Assembly (NCBI GenBank): GCA_023407575.1 | Contig: JAEYLX010000018.1 | Coordinates: 62,001-126,000 of the forward strand | Direction of reading: 5' to 3' | DNA from: Bacillota bacterium | Lineage (GTDB): Bacteria; Bacillota; Clostridia; Lachnospirales; Lachnospiraceae | Length of the DNA: 64,000 nucleotides | Shown: piece after piece, positions 34,525 through 44,272 of the stretch | Numbering within the stretch: position 1 is the first letter of the stretch | Layout: each line of letters starts with the position of its first letter | Translations under genes and position numbers: made by a program | Notes under the pieces: model-generated | The model's database searches: none | What the model was told of the DNA's origin: nothing | Seen by the model: the letters and a program-made list of their open reading frames with translations, nothing else

Positions 34525-34570
34525 AAGGGTCTGAGAGTTATAAGTAAATTATAATACTCCTCAAACCCTT
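34525..34570 (-). terminator. Terminator after rpoD
   Basis: On the minus strand AAGGGTTTGAGGAGTATTATAA and its partner TTATAACTCTCAGACCCTT form a long imperfect stem, followed by TTATTTA. It lies 85 bases past the rpoD stop. Confidence 0.75.
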
Positions 34571-34653
34571 AATATACAATGGATTGTAACGCTTTTGAAC
34601 CGCAGATTTTCAAGCTTAATTCTGAGTAGTTACAATAGTATTAATAATAAAAG

Positions 34654-35778
34654 TTAAATCAATTCATAACCTTTAAGCATTTTTGCACGGCTTGGATGTC
34701 TAAGCTTTCTAAGAGCCTTAGCTTCTATCTGACGGATACGTTCACGGGTAACATTGAATTCCTTACCAACCTCCTCCAAGGTGCGGCTTCTTCCGTCCTT
34801 TAAACCAAAACGAAGAATGAGCACACGTTGTTCACGGTCGGTCAAAGTGTCAAGTAAACGAGTGATCTGATCCTTTAATATAGAATAAGAAGCAGCGTCT
34901 TCAGGACCCATAACAGAGTCATCGCGAATGAAGTCACCTAAGTGGCTGTCATCCTCTTCGCCGATTGGTGTATCAAGAGAAATTGGATCGGCGGAAACCT
35001 TCAAGATTTCTCTTACCTTTTCCACAGGAAGATTCATAGCCTCTGCTAATTCCTGATCAGAGGGCTCTCTGCCAAGTGTTTGAAGAAGATTTCTGGATAC
35101 GCGGTAAGTTTTATTAATAACTTCCGACATATGTACTGGAATACGTATGGTACGAGATTGATCTGCTATCGATCTGGTAATCGCCTGACGAATCCACCAG
35201 GTTGCATAGGTACTGAATTTATAACCTTTCGTATAATCAAATTTCTCAACAGCTTTAATTAATCCAAGGTTACCTTCCTGAATAAGGTCAAGGAAGGATA
35301 GACCTCTTCCGACATAACGTTTTGCAATACTTACAACAAGTCGTAAATTAGATTCTGCAAGTAGTTGCTTTGCAAGTTCATCACCATCTGCAATTTTCTT
35401 TGCAAGCTCCACTTCATCCGACATAGAAAGCAGTGGGTAATTACCAATTTCTTTTAAATATAAGTGAACTGGATCATCTGACATTGTATAGGAAGAAGAA
35501 GTGAGTGCCTCAACTTCTGACTGAGCATCTTCAACATCCTCATCAAGCTCCAGCAAAAGTTCATCGTTAGGTTCATCTTCTTCAGAACCACTCAAAACTA
35601 CAATACTATAAGCCTCAAGTCTTTCATATATTTTATCAATTTGATTATTATCTAAATTCAACTCACTTATGAGTGTATTAACCTTTTCTGCCTCGATAAC
35701 GCCCTTTTGTCTATTTGCAAAAGCAATCAGCTCCCGAAACTTGTCCTCTAATACATCATGATTTGTTTGATCGTTCAT
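34654..35778 (-). CDS. rpoD: Primary RNA polymerase sigma factor (RpoD/SigA type)
   Basis: A 374-residue sigma-70. The ATG at 35778 follows GGAGGATGCTTA. Region 1.1-like helices come first (HDVLEDKFRELIAFANRQK), then region 1.2 at DPVHLYLKEIGNYPLL, region 2 at LRLVVSIAKRYVGRGLSFLD, the -10 recognition helix with TYATWWIRQAITRSIADQSR, and region 4.2 at LEEVGKEFNVTRERIRQIEA. Everything needed for vegetative promoters is present. A dnaG gene is not beside it, unlike in Bacillus, so this could be one of two paralogues. Confidence 0.92.
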   Translation of the reverse strand: MNDQTNHDVLEDKFRELIAFANRQKGVIEAEKVNTLISELNLDNNQIDKIYERLEAYSIVVLSGSEEDEPNDELLLELDEDVEDAQSEVEALTSSSYTMSDDPVHLYLKEIGNYPLLSMSDEVELAKKIADGDELAKQLLAESNLRLVVSIAKRYVGRGLSFLDLIQEGNLGLIKAVEKFDYTKGYKFSTYATWWIRQAITRSIADQSRTIRIPVHMSEVINKTYRVSRNLLQTLGREPSDQELAEAMNLPVEKVREILKVSADPISLDTPIGEEDDSHLGDFIRDDSVMGPEDAASYSILKDQITRLLDTLTDREQRVLILRFGLKDGRSRTLEEVGKEFNVTRERIRQIEAKALRKLRHPSRAKMLKGYELI

Positions 35779-35978
35779 TAAGCATCCTCCATCTTTGGAT
35801 TTGAAAAATAGCACTAACTAACATTATAACATATCTTTATTAAGAAGGAAACACGAAATATTAAAGGCTTAGCAATAAAAATATGTGGTTAATGACGGGA
35901 AAGCCTGTTGTATTTAAGAAGATTATACATTAAGATTACTAGTAATAAGAAAAAAATAGGAAAGGAGTGTGTATCAGA

Positions 35979-36140
35979 ATGAAAAAGCCGGTAGCAGTTT
36001 TATCAATTGTGTGTGGTTTTCTTTTAGGAGTTGTTGTTGGATTTTTAATTGCACCTATAAAAAAAGGGATAGAAGTTGGAAATAACTCAGGTAATTCTAC
36101 AAGTTATAATTACGGAAATGAAGAGAAAGAAAATAAGTAA
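35979..36140 (+). CDS. Small membrane protein, YtxH-like
   Basis: A 53-residue protein with an AAAGGAGTG site. After MKKP it has one membrane segment of the YtxH kind (VLSIVCGFLLGVVVGFLIAP), and ends with an N/S/E-rich tail. It is divergent from rpoD and is followed by a strong hairpin. The function is unknown. Confidence 0.6.
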   Translation: MKKPVAVLSIVCGFLLGVVVGFLIAPIKKGIEVGNNSGNSTSYNYGNEEKENK

Positions 36141-36144
36141 AGAA

Positions 36145-36179
36145 GAGGTATAGGACCTATGATTAAGGTCCTATACCTC
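36145..36179. terminator. Bidirectional terminator between small membrane gene and trpB relic
   Basis: GAGGTATAGGACC and GGTCCTATACCTC form a perfect 13-bp stem with a 9-base loop. It lies directly after both converging reading frames. Confidence 0.8.
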
Positions 36180-36196
36180 AAGTTATATTATTATTC

Positions 36197-36648
36197 CTAG
36201 GGAACAAGAGGCATTTGATCAAAGCCTGTCTTAAGGTCATCATATATAGGAATGTAATCACTCATGGTTCCGTTTAAAAATGCATTGTAGGCAGTCATAT
36301 CAAAATAACCGGTACCAGTGTTATTACCTTCGAATTTAAAATAAATTTTCGCAGGAGTTCCCAATGCTTTTTCCAGGTTATAAGCTCGAATAAGAGGAGA
36401 AGGGCGATACATTTTATAGAATTCCTGCACTTCTTCCGGAATATCAATATAGCGGGTGGTACTATCCATTTCCTGCTGAGCAAGCTTTTCACAAAAGACA
36501 GGGTATAATTCTTCGACTTTAGAAGGTTTTAAGGTCTCCGGATTTAATAAAGGTGCAGGCTGTTCTTTCATATCAGCCCTAAGATTGTACCACTGTTTTG
36601 CATCTGATCCTCCGTCAGATAAAGTCTGTGAGGAATTTTCTTTGACAT
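36197..36648 (-). pseudogene. Decayed TrpB2-type tryptophan synthase beta chain
   Basis: An ATG at 36648 (AAAGGAGAATTCGT upstream) starts MSKKIPHRLYLTEDQM, the family N-terminus, then reads out of frame near 36600. Adding one base there restores PKQWYNLRADMKEQ and joins the 124-codon frame at 36571. That frame has the TrpB2 block YRPSPLIRAYNLEKALGTPA and KFEGNNT, then jumps at about 36312 to a C-terminal piece (YFDMTAYNAFLNGTMSDY). Some 300 residues, including the PLP lysine, are missing. One frameshift plus one internal deletion make it non-functional. The T-box at 36760-37048 remains in front. Confidence 0.85.
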
Positions 36649-36759
36649 ACGAATTCTCCTTTCAAGGGATAGGTATTACAAGTAGCGCCAAATAGAATGC
36701 AGTACCTGTAGTTCCTAAATTGTTTAAATCGGTATAATGCATTGCATAAATTTAAATAT

Positions 36760-37048
36760 AAAAAAAGCTCCTGTCACAGTAAAATTACTGGGACAAAAGC
36801 TAAAACTCACTTCTGCGGTACCACCCGGTTTGGTGCATTGCACCCTCTTTATTCATATACTTACCTATATGCTCCCTTGCTAACGGATGGAGGTTCCGTT
36901 GGGTATTACTTGACAAATGTCTTTCTTCCCACCCTTGTAAGCCCTTAAATACTGCGTTATTGCTGCAATCACACCCCCTGCAACTCTCTGTTAATAAACA
37001 TCAATACCTACTATTCTTACTCAACGGTTTATTAAAATGGAATTTATT
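36760..37048 (-). promoter_or_regulatory. T-box riboswitch ahead of the trpB relic
   Basis: On the minus strand the T-box sequence AAACCGGGTGGTACCGCAGA is at 36831-36812, AGAGAGTTGCAGG lies in Stem I near 36988, and a terminator (AGCTTTTGTCCCAGTAA with TTACTGTGACAGGAGCT) ends in a T7 run at 36760-36766. GGGTGGGAAG offers a UGG codon, but the specifier was not located with confidence. The leader looks intact although its gene is broken. Confidence 0.88.
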
Positions 37049-37054
37049 AACATA

Positions 37055-37083
37055 AGTATACAGAGACTGACTAAAGATGTCAA
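37055..37083 (-). promoter_or_regulatory. Promoter of the second T-box leader
   Basis: On the minus strand TTGACA (37083-37078), 17-base spacer, TATACT (37060-37055). A near-perfect vegetative promoter that probably still transcribes the relic. Confidence 0.8.
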
Positions 37084-37085
37084 TC

Positions 37086-38066
37086 CTATAAATATATTTC
37101 CATATTCTTTTGTAATTCTTGCTTAATCTTTTCTTTTAAATGAGAAGGGTTAAGTACTCTTGCTCCAGACCCGAACTGGAGAATCCAACGAACCAGCTCT
37201 TCGGTTACGGCAGTATTGCGCATAAAGGTAATACCCGTATCGGTATCTACGATTTCATCCGCCAGATCAGATTCGTACTCTCTAATGTATTTTGCAGTTT
37301 GTCCCTCAAATGCAATGATAATTGGTTCTGTTACATTGCTGGACAAATGTATGAATTTGTTCCTATTTCTATTCTGATAATATTCCTCGGGAACCTGAAA
37401 GGTCTCTTCTAAAGGAGTGATGGCTTTAATTCTTGATACTCTAAAATCACGAAGATCATTGCGCAGCTCGCAGTATCCAACCACATTCAAAGCACCATCA
37501 TTGATTAATAGTTCATAAGGGCGAATAATACGTATGGTATCTTCCTCTGAACCAAAGCTACGGTAAATAATACGTGCCTTATTCTTGTTTCTTATTGCAA
37601 CCTGGAGACGATCCTCTATTTCAGGGCTAATCTCGTCGGCGATATAGTCATTTGTATTAATTGTTAAGAGTCCGTTAAAATGTTTAATGAATTCACGATT
37701 AAGATTCGTTGTATTATCAAGAATTTTATGTATCAATTCCTGTGCTTGTCTTCCCATTGTCATATACTGATAAGGTTTTAACAGTTCTAATAAGAAGGAA
37801 AGTGAAATTAACTCGGGTGAGGTGAAGGTGATATCTCGAAGTCGAAACTTATCTGCAGTATAATAAGTTTTACCATTGCGCTCTTCCTCCGATATAAAGC
37901 AAATGCCAGATAGACTGTCAATGTCTCGTCCAATGGTTTTTTTATCAACAATCACATCCCATTTTTCCAATGAAGCATGAATGTCGCCAATGGTATAGCC
38001 ACGTTTGTTTTCTGAAAGCAGTAATAGGATGAAAATCTGCCTTTCTGTTTGTGCCATATCCTTCAT
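37086..38066 (-). CDS. WYL-domain transcriptional regulator
   Basis: A 326-residue protein. The ATG at 38066 (MKDMAQTERQIFILLLLSEN) follows GGGGGAAGAA; an in-frame ATG at 38120 would add 18 residues and has a weak site. Residues 5-65 are a DeoR/HTH_11-like winged helix (KRGYTIGDIHASLEKWDVIV, then KKTIGRDIDSL). Residues 175-260 form the WYL domain (RPYELLINDGALNVVGYCEL, then FRVSRIKAI), which senses ligands or nucleic acids. A WCX-like tail ends it. Target unknown; it is next to the trpB relic and divergent from rpsL. Confidence 0.85.
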   Translation of the reverse strand: MKDMAQTERQIFILLLLSENKRGYTIGDIHASLEKWDVIVDKKTIGRDIDSLSGICFISEEERNGKTYYTADKFRLRDITFTSPELISLSFLLELLKPYQYMTMGRQAQELIHKILDNTTNLNREFIKHFNGLLTINTNDYIADEISPEIEDRLQVAIRNKNKARIIYRSFGSEEDTIRIIRPYELLINDGALNVVGYCELRNDLRDFRVSRIKAITPLEETFQVPEEYYQNRNRNKFIHLSSNVTEPIIIAFEGQTAKYIREYESDLADEIVDTDTGITFMRNTAVTEELVRWILQFGSGARVLNPSHLKEKIKQELQKNMEIYL

Positions 38067-38425
38067 TTCTTCCCCCAATCCACCAAGTATAATTGGTAAT
38101 TTAATATATAAAATATCCATTTCTACCTATATATAGGTTGCTATGTAATTTATCATACAATAATAATAAAAATGTTTCAAGTAATGATGTTATTCCTAGT
38201 CAAATTAACCCTTGACAATTACAGGGCAAAAATATATAATCAATAAGCGTGTAATTTTTTACATGTTATGTATTTTTCATGCGCTTTTTGTTGATGCTTA
38301 TAGAGTATCCTTAAAAGCGATAAAAACCACAGAATTCATGAAGTAAGTTTGCTAGGTATTCGAGCATTGACTTGGTACCAGCAGGGCAATTCAAAAGCTA
38401 ATAATTTTCAGGAGGTGAAAAATTA
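38067..38425 (+). other. Leader region of the str operon
   Basis: It holds the promoter at 38212-38240 and a leader of about 175 bases with several short inverted segments. There is no reading frame with a ribosome binding site. AGGAGGTGAAAA directly precedes rpsL. Confidence 0.5.
38212..38240 (+). promoter_or_regulatory. Consensus promoter of the str operon
   Basis: TTGACA (38212-38217), 17-base spacer, TATAAT (38235-38240): both hexamers perfect. It fits high expression of rpsL, rpsG, fusA and tuf. Confidence 0.88.
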
Positions 38426-38854
38426 ATGCCCACATTTAACCAGCTAGTAAGAAAAGGCAGACAGACAATGGAAAAGAAATCTACTGCACCTGCTTTACAA
38501 AAAGGATTTAACTCCTTAAGTAAAAGAGCTACAGACGTATCCGCTCCTCAGAAGAGAGGTGTTTGTACAGCAGTTAGAACAGCAACTCCTAAGAAGCCTA
38601 ACTCAGCGCTTCGTAAGATTGCCAGAGTTCGTTTGTCCAACGGAATCGAAGTAACCAGCTATATCCCAGGTGAAGGTCACAACCTTCAGGAGCATAGCGT
38701 TGTTCTGATCAGAGGTGGTAGAGTAAAGGATTTACCTGGTACTCGTTATCACATCATCAGAGGTACACTTGATACTGCAGGTGTTGCGAAGAGAAGACAG
38801 GCACGTTCTAAATACGGTGCTAAGAGACCTAAAGCAACAGCAGCTAAGAAATAA
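38426..38854 (+). CDS. rpsL: 30S ribosomal protein S12
   Basis: A 142-residue S12, part of the decoding centre. It starts MPTFNQLVRKGRQTMEKKST, has the decoding loop TPKKPNSALRKIARV with the streptomycin-related lysine unchanged, and GEGHNLQEHSVVLIRGGRVK with DLPGTRYHIIRG. It is the first gene of the str operon, 275 bases ahead of rpsG. rpoBC do not directly precede it, unlike in many Firmicutes. Confidence 0.98.
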   Translation: MPTFNQLVRKGRQTMEKKSTAPALQKGFNSLSKRATDVSAPQKRGVCTAVRTATPKKPNSALRKIARVRLSNGIEVTSYIPGEGHNLQEHSVVLIRGGRVKDLPGTRYHIIRGTLDTAGVAKRRQARSKYGAKRPKATAAKK

Positions 38855-39129
38855 TTTAATTACTAATTCATTGCAATTAAAGTTAGCATGCTAATTCGAG
38901 TTGCAGTTAAGGTTAAAGTGCCGGATTAATTTTAGTTTCCATTTGATTTGTATTTCTGTGGGTTACAGGTTATCAAAGCGAGGAGAAACACCTTGCTCAA
39001 GGAAAAACGAAGTTAAACTGAGCACGATCACAAATAAGGGTGGATAAAACCACCAATCGTATGTGAGTACCGTTGAATTAATAGACTGACGAATATTATT
39101 CGTTAAGTATCGTTAAGGAGGGAAGAAAC

Positions 39130-39600
39130 GTGCCTAGAAAAGGACATATAGCAAAAAGAGATGTTTTACCAGATCCTTTGTACAACAATAAAGTTGTAAC
39201 AAAGCTTATCAACAACATCATGCTTGACGGTAAGAAGGGAACATCCCAGAAGATCGTTTATGGAGCATTTGATAGAATTGCAGCAAAGACTGGTAAGGAT
39301 GCCGTTGAGGTATTCGAAGAGGCTATGAATAACATCATGCCTGTACTTGAGGTTAAAGCTAGACGTATCGGTGGTGCAACCTACCAGGTACCAATCGAAG
39401 TTAGACCAGAAAGAAGACAAGCGCTTGCTCTTCGTTGGATTACTCTATTTACTCGTAAAAGAGGCGAGAAGACTATGCAGGAGAAGCTTGCAAACGAACT
39501 TATGGATGCAGCTAACAACACAGGTGCTTCTGTAAAAAGAAAAGAAGATATGCATAAAATGGCAGATGCTAATAAGGCATTCGCTCACTACAGATGGTAG
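39130..39600 (+). CDS. rpsG: 30S ribosomal protein S7
   Basis: A 156-residue S7, the assembly starter of the 30S head. It uses a GTG start after AAGGAGGGAAGAAAC. Typical sequence: MPRKGHIAKRDVLPDPLYNN, KARRIGGATYQVPIEVRPER, and the C-terminal KEDMHKMADANKAFAHYRW. It is followed after 147 bases by fusA. Confidence 0.98.
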   Translation: MPRKGHIAKRDVLPDPLYNNKVVTKLINNIMLDGKKGTSQKIVYGAFDRIAAKTGKDAVEVFEEAMNNIMPVLEVKARRIGGATYQVPIEVRPERRQALALRWITLFTRKRGEKTMQEKLANELMDAANNTGASVKRKEDMHKMADANKAFAHYRW

Positions 39601-39747
39601 ACAACAGATTTTACGCCTTGCGTAAAACCACGTTGTTATGAATTAAAGACACGATTAATTATCGGTCTTTGTAAATTCAAGTGGAATTTATCATTGCTTA
39701 ACGGGCATTGGTAAATTCACTTGTTAAGAATTAAGGAGGAATTATCC

Positions 39748-41865
39748 TTGGCTGGAAGACAATATCCGTTAGAGAAAACTAGAAATATCGGTATTATGGC
39801 ACATATCGACGCTGGTAAGACAACCCTTACAGAGCGTATTTTGTACTATACCGGTGTTAACTACAAAATTGGTGATACTCATGAAGGTACTGCAACCATG
39901 GACTGGATGGCGCAGGAACAAGAAAGAGGTATTACAATAACATCAGCGGCGACAACATGTCATTGGACTCAAGAGTTTGAACACAAGAAAATTCCTGGCG
40001 CAGTAGAACATCGTATTAACATTATTGATACCCCTGGACACGTAGATTTCACAGTAGAAGTTGAGCGTTCCTTACGTGTACTTGATAGTGCTGTTGGTGT
40101 TTTTTGTGCTAAGGGTGGTGTAGAGCCTCAGTCAGAAACCGTTTGGCGTCAAGCTGACAAATACAACGTACCAAGAATGGCATTTGTTAATAAAATGGAC
40201 ATTTCTGGTGCAGATTTCTACAACGTTGTAAGCATGATTAAAAGCAGATTAGGTAAGAACCCAGTTCCATTGCAATTACCTATCGGCAAAGAAGATACCT
40301 TCAAAGGCGTAATTGACTTATTCGAGATGAAAGCTTACCTTTATAAAGATGATAAGGGTGAGGATATCGAAATCGTTGATATTCCTGATGATATGAAGGA
40401 TCAGGCAGAAGAATACAGAGCAGCTATGATTGAATCCATCTGTGAGACAGATGATGATTTAATTGAGAAGTTCTTAGAAGGTGAAGAGCCTACTACAGAG
40501 GAGTTAAAGGCAGCTCTTAGAAGAGCTACCATTTCTACACAGATTATTCCTGTACTTTGTGGTTCTGCTTATAGAAACAAAGGCGTTCAGAAATTACTGG
40601 ATGCTGTTATCGAATATTTACCTGCACCTACCGATATCGAAGATATCAAGGGTGTGGATGAAGACGGTAACGAAGTTCACAGAAAGTCCTCTGATGAGGA
40701 GCCTTTCGCAGCATTAGCATTTAAGATTATGGCCGATCCTTTCGTAGGTAAGCTTGCGTTCTTTAGAGTTTATTCCGGTACCATTAATGCTGGTTCCTAC
40801 GTATTAAACTCAACAAAGAATAAGAAGGAACGTATTGGACGTATTCTTCAGATGCATGCAAACAAGAGAGAAGACCTTGAAAAAGTATATTCTGGTGATA
40901 TCGCAGCAGCAGTAGGCTTTAAGACTACTACAACTGGTGATACCATTTGTGATGAAAAGCACCCAGTAATACTTGAATCCATGGTATTCCCTGAACCAGT
41001 TATTCACGTTGCTATTGAGCCTAAGACCAAAGCTGGTCAGGATAAGATGGGTGAATCCCTTGCAAAACTTGCAGAAGAAGATCCTACATTCAAGGCTTAT
41101 ACTGACGAAGAAACAGGTCAGACAATTATTGCAGGTATGGGTGAGCTTCACCTTGAAATTATCGTAGATAGACTTCTTCGTGAGTATAAAGTAGAAGCTA
41201 ACGTTGGTGCACCTCAGGTTGCATACAAAGAAAGCTTTACTAAGACTGTTGAAGTTGATAGTAAGTACGCTAAGCAGTCCGGTGGTCGTGGTCAATACGG
41301 TCATTGTAAGGTTCGTTTCGAGCCTATGGATGCAAATGCTGAGAAGACTTATGAATTCGTTAACGCTGTTACTGGTGGTGCTATTCCTAAGGAATACATT
41401 CCTGCAGTTGATAACGGTATTCAAGAAGCTACCAAAGCTGGTGTACTTGGCGGTTATCCTGTACTTGGTATTAGAGCTACTTGTTATGATGGTTCTTACC
41501 ATGAAGTTGACTCCAGTGAAATGGCGTTCAAGATTGCTGGTTCTATGGCATTCAAGGATGCGATGCACAAAGCTGGTGCCGTACTTCTCGAGCCTATCAT
41601 GAGAGTAGAAGTAACTGTTCCTGAAGATTACATGGGTGATGTTATCGGTGATATCAGCTCCCGTCGTGGTCGTATTGAGGGTACAGAAGATATCAATGGT
41701 ACTAAATTAATTAGAGGTTTCGTTCCGTTGTCCGAGATGTTTGGATATTCCACAACCCTTCGTTCTAAAACACAGGGTCGTGGTGCATACTCCATGTTCT
41801 TTGCTTCCTACGAACCAGTTCCAAAGAATGTTCAAGAAAAGGTATTATCCGCAAAGGGTAAATAA
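39748..41865 (+). CDS. fusA: Translation elongation factor G
   Basis: A 705-residue EF-G, the GTPase that drives translocation. The start is TTG at 39748, with AAGGAGGA at 39733-39740; it gives MAGRQYPLEKTRNIGIMAHI. GTPase motifs are AHIDAGKTT, DTPGHVDFT and NKMD. Domain IV shows KYAKQSGGRGQYGHCKV and domain V DVIGDISSRRGRIEGTE. Full length. Confidence 0.97.
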   Translation: MAGRQYPLEKTRNIGIMAHIDAGKTTLTERILYYTGVNYKIGDTHEGTATMDWMAQEQERGITITSAATTCHWTQEFEHKKIPGAVEHRINIIDTPGHVDFTVEVERSLRVLDSAVGVFCAKGGVEPQSETVWRQADKYNVPRMAFVNKMDISGADFYNVVSMIKSRLGKNPVPLQLPIGKEDTFKGVIDLFEMKAYLYKDDKGEDIEIVDIPDDMKDQAEEYRAAMIESICETDDDLIEKFLEGEEPTTEELKAALRRATISTQIIPVLCGSAYRNKGVQKLLDAVIEYLPAPTDIEDIKGVDEDGNEVHRKSSDEEPFAALAFKIMADPFVGKLAFFRVYSGTINAGSYVLNSTKNKKERIGRILQMHANKREDLEKVYSGDIAAAVGFKTTTTGDTICDEKHPVILESMVFPEPVIHVAIEPKTKAGQDKMGESLAKLAEEDPTFKAYTDEETGQTIIAGMGELHLEIIVDRLLREYKVEANVGAPQVAYKESFTKTVEVDSKYAKQSGGRGQYGHCKVRFEPMDANAEKTYEFVNAVTGGAIPKEYIPAVDNGIQEATKAGVLGGYPVLGIRATCYDGSYHEVDSSEMAFKIAGSMAFKDAMHKAGAVLLEPIMRVEVTVPEDYMGDVIGDISSRRGRIEGTEDINGTKLIRGFVPLSEMFGYSTTLRSKTQGRGAYSMFFASYEPVPKNVQEKVLSAKGK

Positions 41866-42039
41866 CTTAAAATGTTCGTATATCAATTCTTTATGCTTGA
41901 AAAAATTTCTAAGTTGAAATATAATAGGGCATATGAGGCAATATATAAACAAGCTCAATAATTGGATTAAGGATACCTTATCCAAGGGCATAAATCATTT
42001 GCTTATAAGCATTTATTATTTAAAGGAGGACATTGTAAA

Positions 42040-43233
42040 ATGGCAAAGGCTAAATTTACAAGAAACAAACCACATTGTAATATCGGTACTATCGGTCACG
42101 TTGACCATGGTAAAACAACTCTTACAGCTGCAATTACAAAAACTCTTCATGAGAGACTCGGTACTGGTGAAGTTATAGCATTCGATCAGATCGATAAAGC
42201 TCCAGAAGAAAAGGCAAGAGGAATCACAATATCTACAGCTCACGTTGAGTATGAGTCAAAAGCTCGTCACTATGCTCACGTTGACTGTCCTGGACATGCT
42301 GACTACGTTAAGAACATGATCACAGGTGCTGCTCAGATGGATGGTGCTATCCTCGTTGTAGCTGCTACTGACGGTGTTATGGCTCAGACTAAAGAGCATA
42401 TCTTACTTTCCCGTCAGGTTGGTGTTCCTTACGTTGTTGTATTCATGAACAAATGTGATATGGTTGATGATGCAGAACTTCTTGAGTTAGTTGAGATGGA
42501 AGTTAGAGATTTATTAAATGAATATGAGTTCCCTGGCGATGACACACCAGTTATCCAAGGTTCCGCTCTTAAGGCTCTTGAAGATCCTACCTCTTCTTGG
42601 GGAGATAAGATTCTTGAGTTATTTGATGCAGTTGATACATGGATCCCAGATCCAGTTAGAGAGACAGATAAGCCTTTCTTAATGCCTATCGAGGACGTAT
42701 TCTCCATCACTGGTCGTGGTACTGTTGCTACTGGCCGTGTTGAGCGTGGTGTTCTTCACGTATCTGAAGATGTTGAAATCGTTGGTATCAAAGAAGAGAC
42801 TCGTAAAGTTGTTTGTACCGGTATCGAAATGTTCCGTAAACTTCTTGATGAGGCTCAGGCTGGTGATAATATCGGCGCACTTCTTCGTGGTGTTCAGAGA
42901 ACTGAAATCGAAAGAGGACAGGTTCTTTGCAAACCAGGCTCAATCAAGTGCCACAAGAAATTCACAGCTCAGGTTTACGTTTTAACTAAAGAAGAAGGTG
43001 GACGTCATACTCCTTTCTTCAATAACTACAGACCACAGTTCTACTTCAGAACAACTGACGTAACTGGCGTTTGTAACTTACCAGAAGGCGTTGAGATGTG
43101 TATGCCTGGCGATAACATTGAGATGAACATCGAGTTAATTCATCCAATCGCTATGGAGCAGGGTCTTGGCTTCGCTATCCGTGAGGGTGGTAGAACAGTT
43201 GGTTCCGGTAAGGTTGCAACTATTCTTGCTTAA
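42040..43233 (+). CDS. tuf: Translation elongation factor Tu
   Basis: A 397-residue EF-Tu that delivers aminoacyl-tRNA. Motifs: GHVDHGKTTLTAAI, DCPGHADYVKN, NKCD and SALK. The AAAGGAGGACATTGTAAA site is strong. It ends the str operon, with a terminator 23 bases after its stop. Codon use (GTT, GCT, CTT, GGT rich) is typical of a highly expressed gene here. Confidence 0.98.
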   Translation: MAKAKFTRNKPHCNIGTIGHVDHGKTTLTAAITKTLHERLGTGEVIAFDQIDKAPEEKARGITISTAHVEYESKARHYAHVDCPGHADYVKNMITGAAQMDGAILVVAATDGVMAQTKEHILLSRQVGVPYVVVFMNKCDMVDDAELLELVEMEVRDLLNEYEFPGDDTPVIQGSALKALEDPTSSWGDKILELFDAVDTWIPDPVRETDKPFLMPIEDVFSITGRGTVATGRVERGVLHVSEDVEIVGIKEETRKVVCTGIEMFRKLLDEAQAGDNIGALLRGVQRTEIERGQVLCKPGSIKCHKKFTAQVYVLTKEEGGRHTPFFNNYRPQFYFRTTDVTGVCNLPEGVEMCMPGDNIEMNIELIHPIAMEQGLGFAIREGGRTVGSGKVATILA

Positions 43234-43255
43234 TTAATAATAGGTAAAATATATA

Positions 43256-43297
43256 AAGCCGCAACCCCATTCTTTTGTATGGGGATGCGGCTTTTTT
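43256..43297 (+). terminator. Terminator of the str operon
   Basis: AAGCCGCAACCCCAT and ATGGGGATGCGGCTT form a 15-bp stem with one bulge, followed by TTTTTT. Confidence 0.92.
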
Positions 43298-43348
43298 CTG
43301 CGTACAATAATAAATCAAATATTATAGTAATCAACCATTCAATTCTAT

Positions 43349-43645
43349 TTAGTTATATTTAGACTGTGCAATCAAATATATTACTAATGATATTATAAAT
43401 ATTATTATAAAAATTATTATTCCTAAAGAATTTAGATTAAATGAAGAGAAAATACCATGGCAAAGAAGTGCCAATCCGAATCCGACAGTCGCAAGCCCCA
43501 CCAATTTAGTAAATGCTTTTACATTTTCGGGTTTCACATTGGCAGATCGGGCAGCAGCATTCACTAGTTGCATTTTAATAATTACAAATCCAAAAATGAT
43601 ACATAAAACTCCTAACAGAATTAGCGATAAGCTTGTTGCTGACAT
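43349..43645 (-). CDS. Small membrane protein, DUF3784-like
   Basis: A 98-residue protein with three membrane segments (LSLILLGVLCIIFGFVII, LVGLATVGFGLALLCHGIF, LGIIIFIIIFIISLVIYLI). The ATG at 43645 follows TAGGAGGTAGTATC. The plan resembles DUF3784 proteins of clostridia. Function unknown; it is transcribed toward tuf. Confidence 0.65.
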   Translation of the reverse strand: MSATSLSLILLGVLCIIFGFVIIKMQLVNAAARSANVKPENVKAFTKLVGLATVGFGLALLCHGIFSSFNLNSLGIIIFIIIFIISLVIYLIAQSKYN

Positions 43646-44272
43646 GATACTACCTCCTAAAAAAATATTTTTAAAAATTACCATATATTTTGAATTTTAA
43701 ACTCTAAAAATTACAATTAAAACATGGTAATAATATACATTAAGTATATACATAAAGTCAATATCATTCATAGTGCAGTTCCGATATTGGGAGATTTGGT
43801 AGAAAATAAAGGGTAAGTTATGTGATTCTTGCATAATTAAAATAATAAGGAAAGGTCCAAATTCCTTTGTGAGAATTTAGTTTTTTTATATGAATTTATA
43901 ATTAAGTCTTAAGAGTCGATTTAATTCATCCGATATATAAATATGATATCATCACCCATAATTCTATTGATACAAGGAGAAATTCCTTTTATAAGCCAGC
44001 TTTTGCGGCATAAATTCATAGTGGTGCTCTTTGCAATTAAGAAAGAACGAGAATTTTGGCGATAAAGCAAATATTTGAAAATTTCCTTTGATAATTCACA
44101 TAAAAACATATATAATATATTCGTATATGTTTAAGTTGCCGAAGATTGGAAGAGAATATAGATGACTATTTGGATTTGAACAGAACAGGTAAATTCGGCT
44201 ACTAATTATGAATGTAAATATAGAGGAAGACTTGTTCATGCAGATGCATGGAAAGGAAAGGAGATATATAGA
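43646..44272. other. Intergenic region upstream of mbl
   Basis: No supported gene is present. In Bacillus spoIIID would lie here, but no helix-turn-helix frame is found. The mbl promoter is at 44088-44116, and GAAAGGAGATATATAGA is the mbl ribosome binding site. Confidence 0.5.
44088..44116 (+). promoter_or_regulatory. Promoter of mbl
   Basis: TTGATA (44088-44093), 17-base spacer, TATAAT (44111-44116). Confidence 0.72.

Noticed and set aside
36742..36948. Plus-strand 68-codon frame over the second T-box
   Set aside because: It is composed of the reverse complement of the T-box and terminator; no ribosome binding site.
40810..41568. 252-codon minus-strand frame within fusA
   Set aside because: It lies antisense to a fully conserved EF-G and reflects codon bias of that gene.
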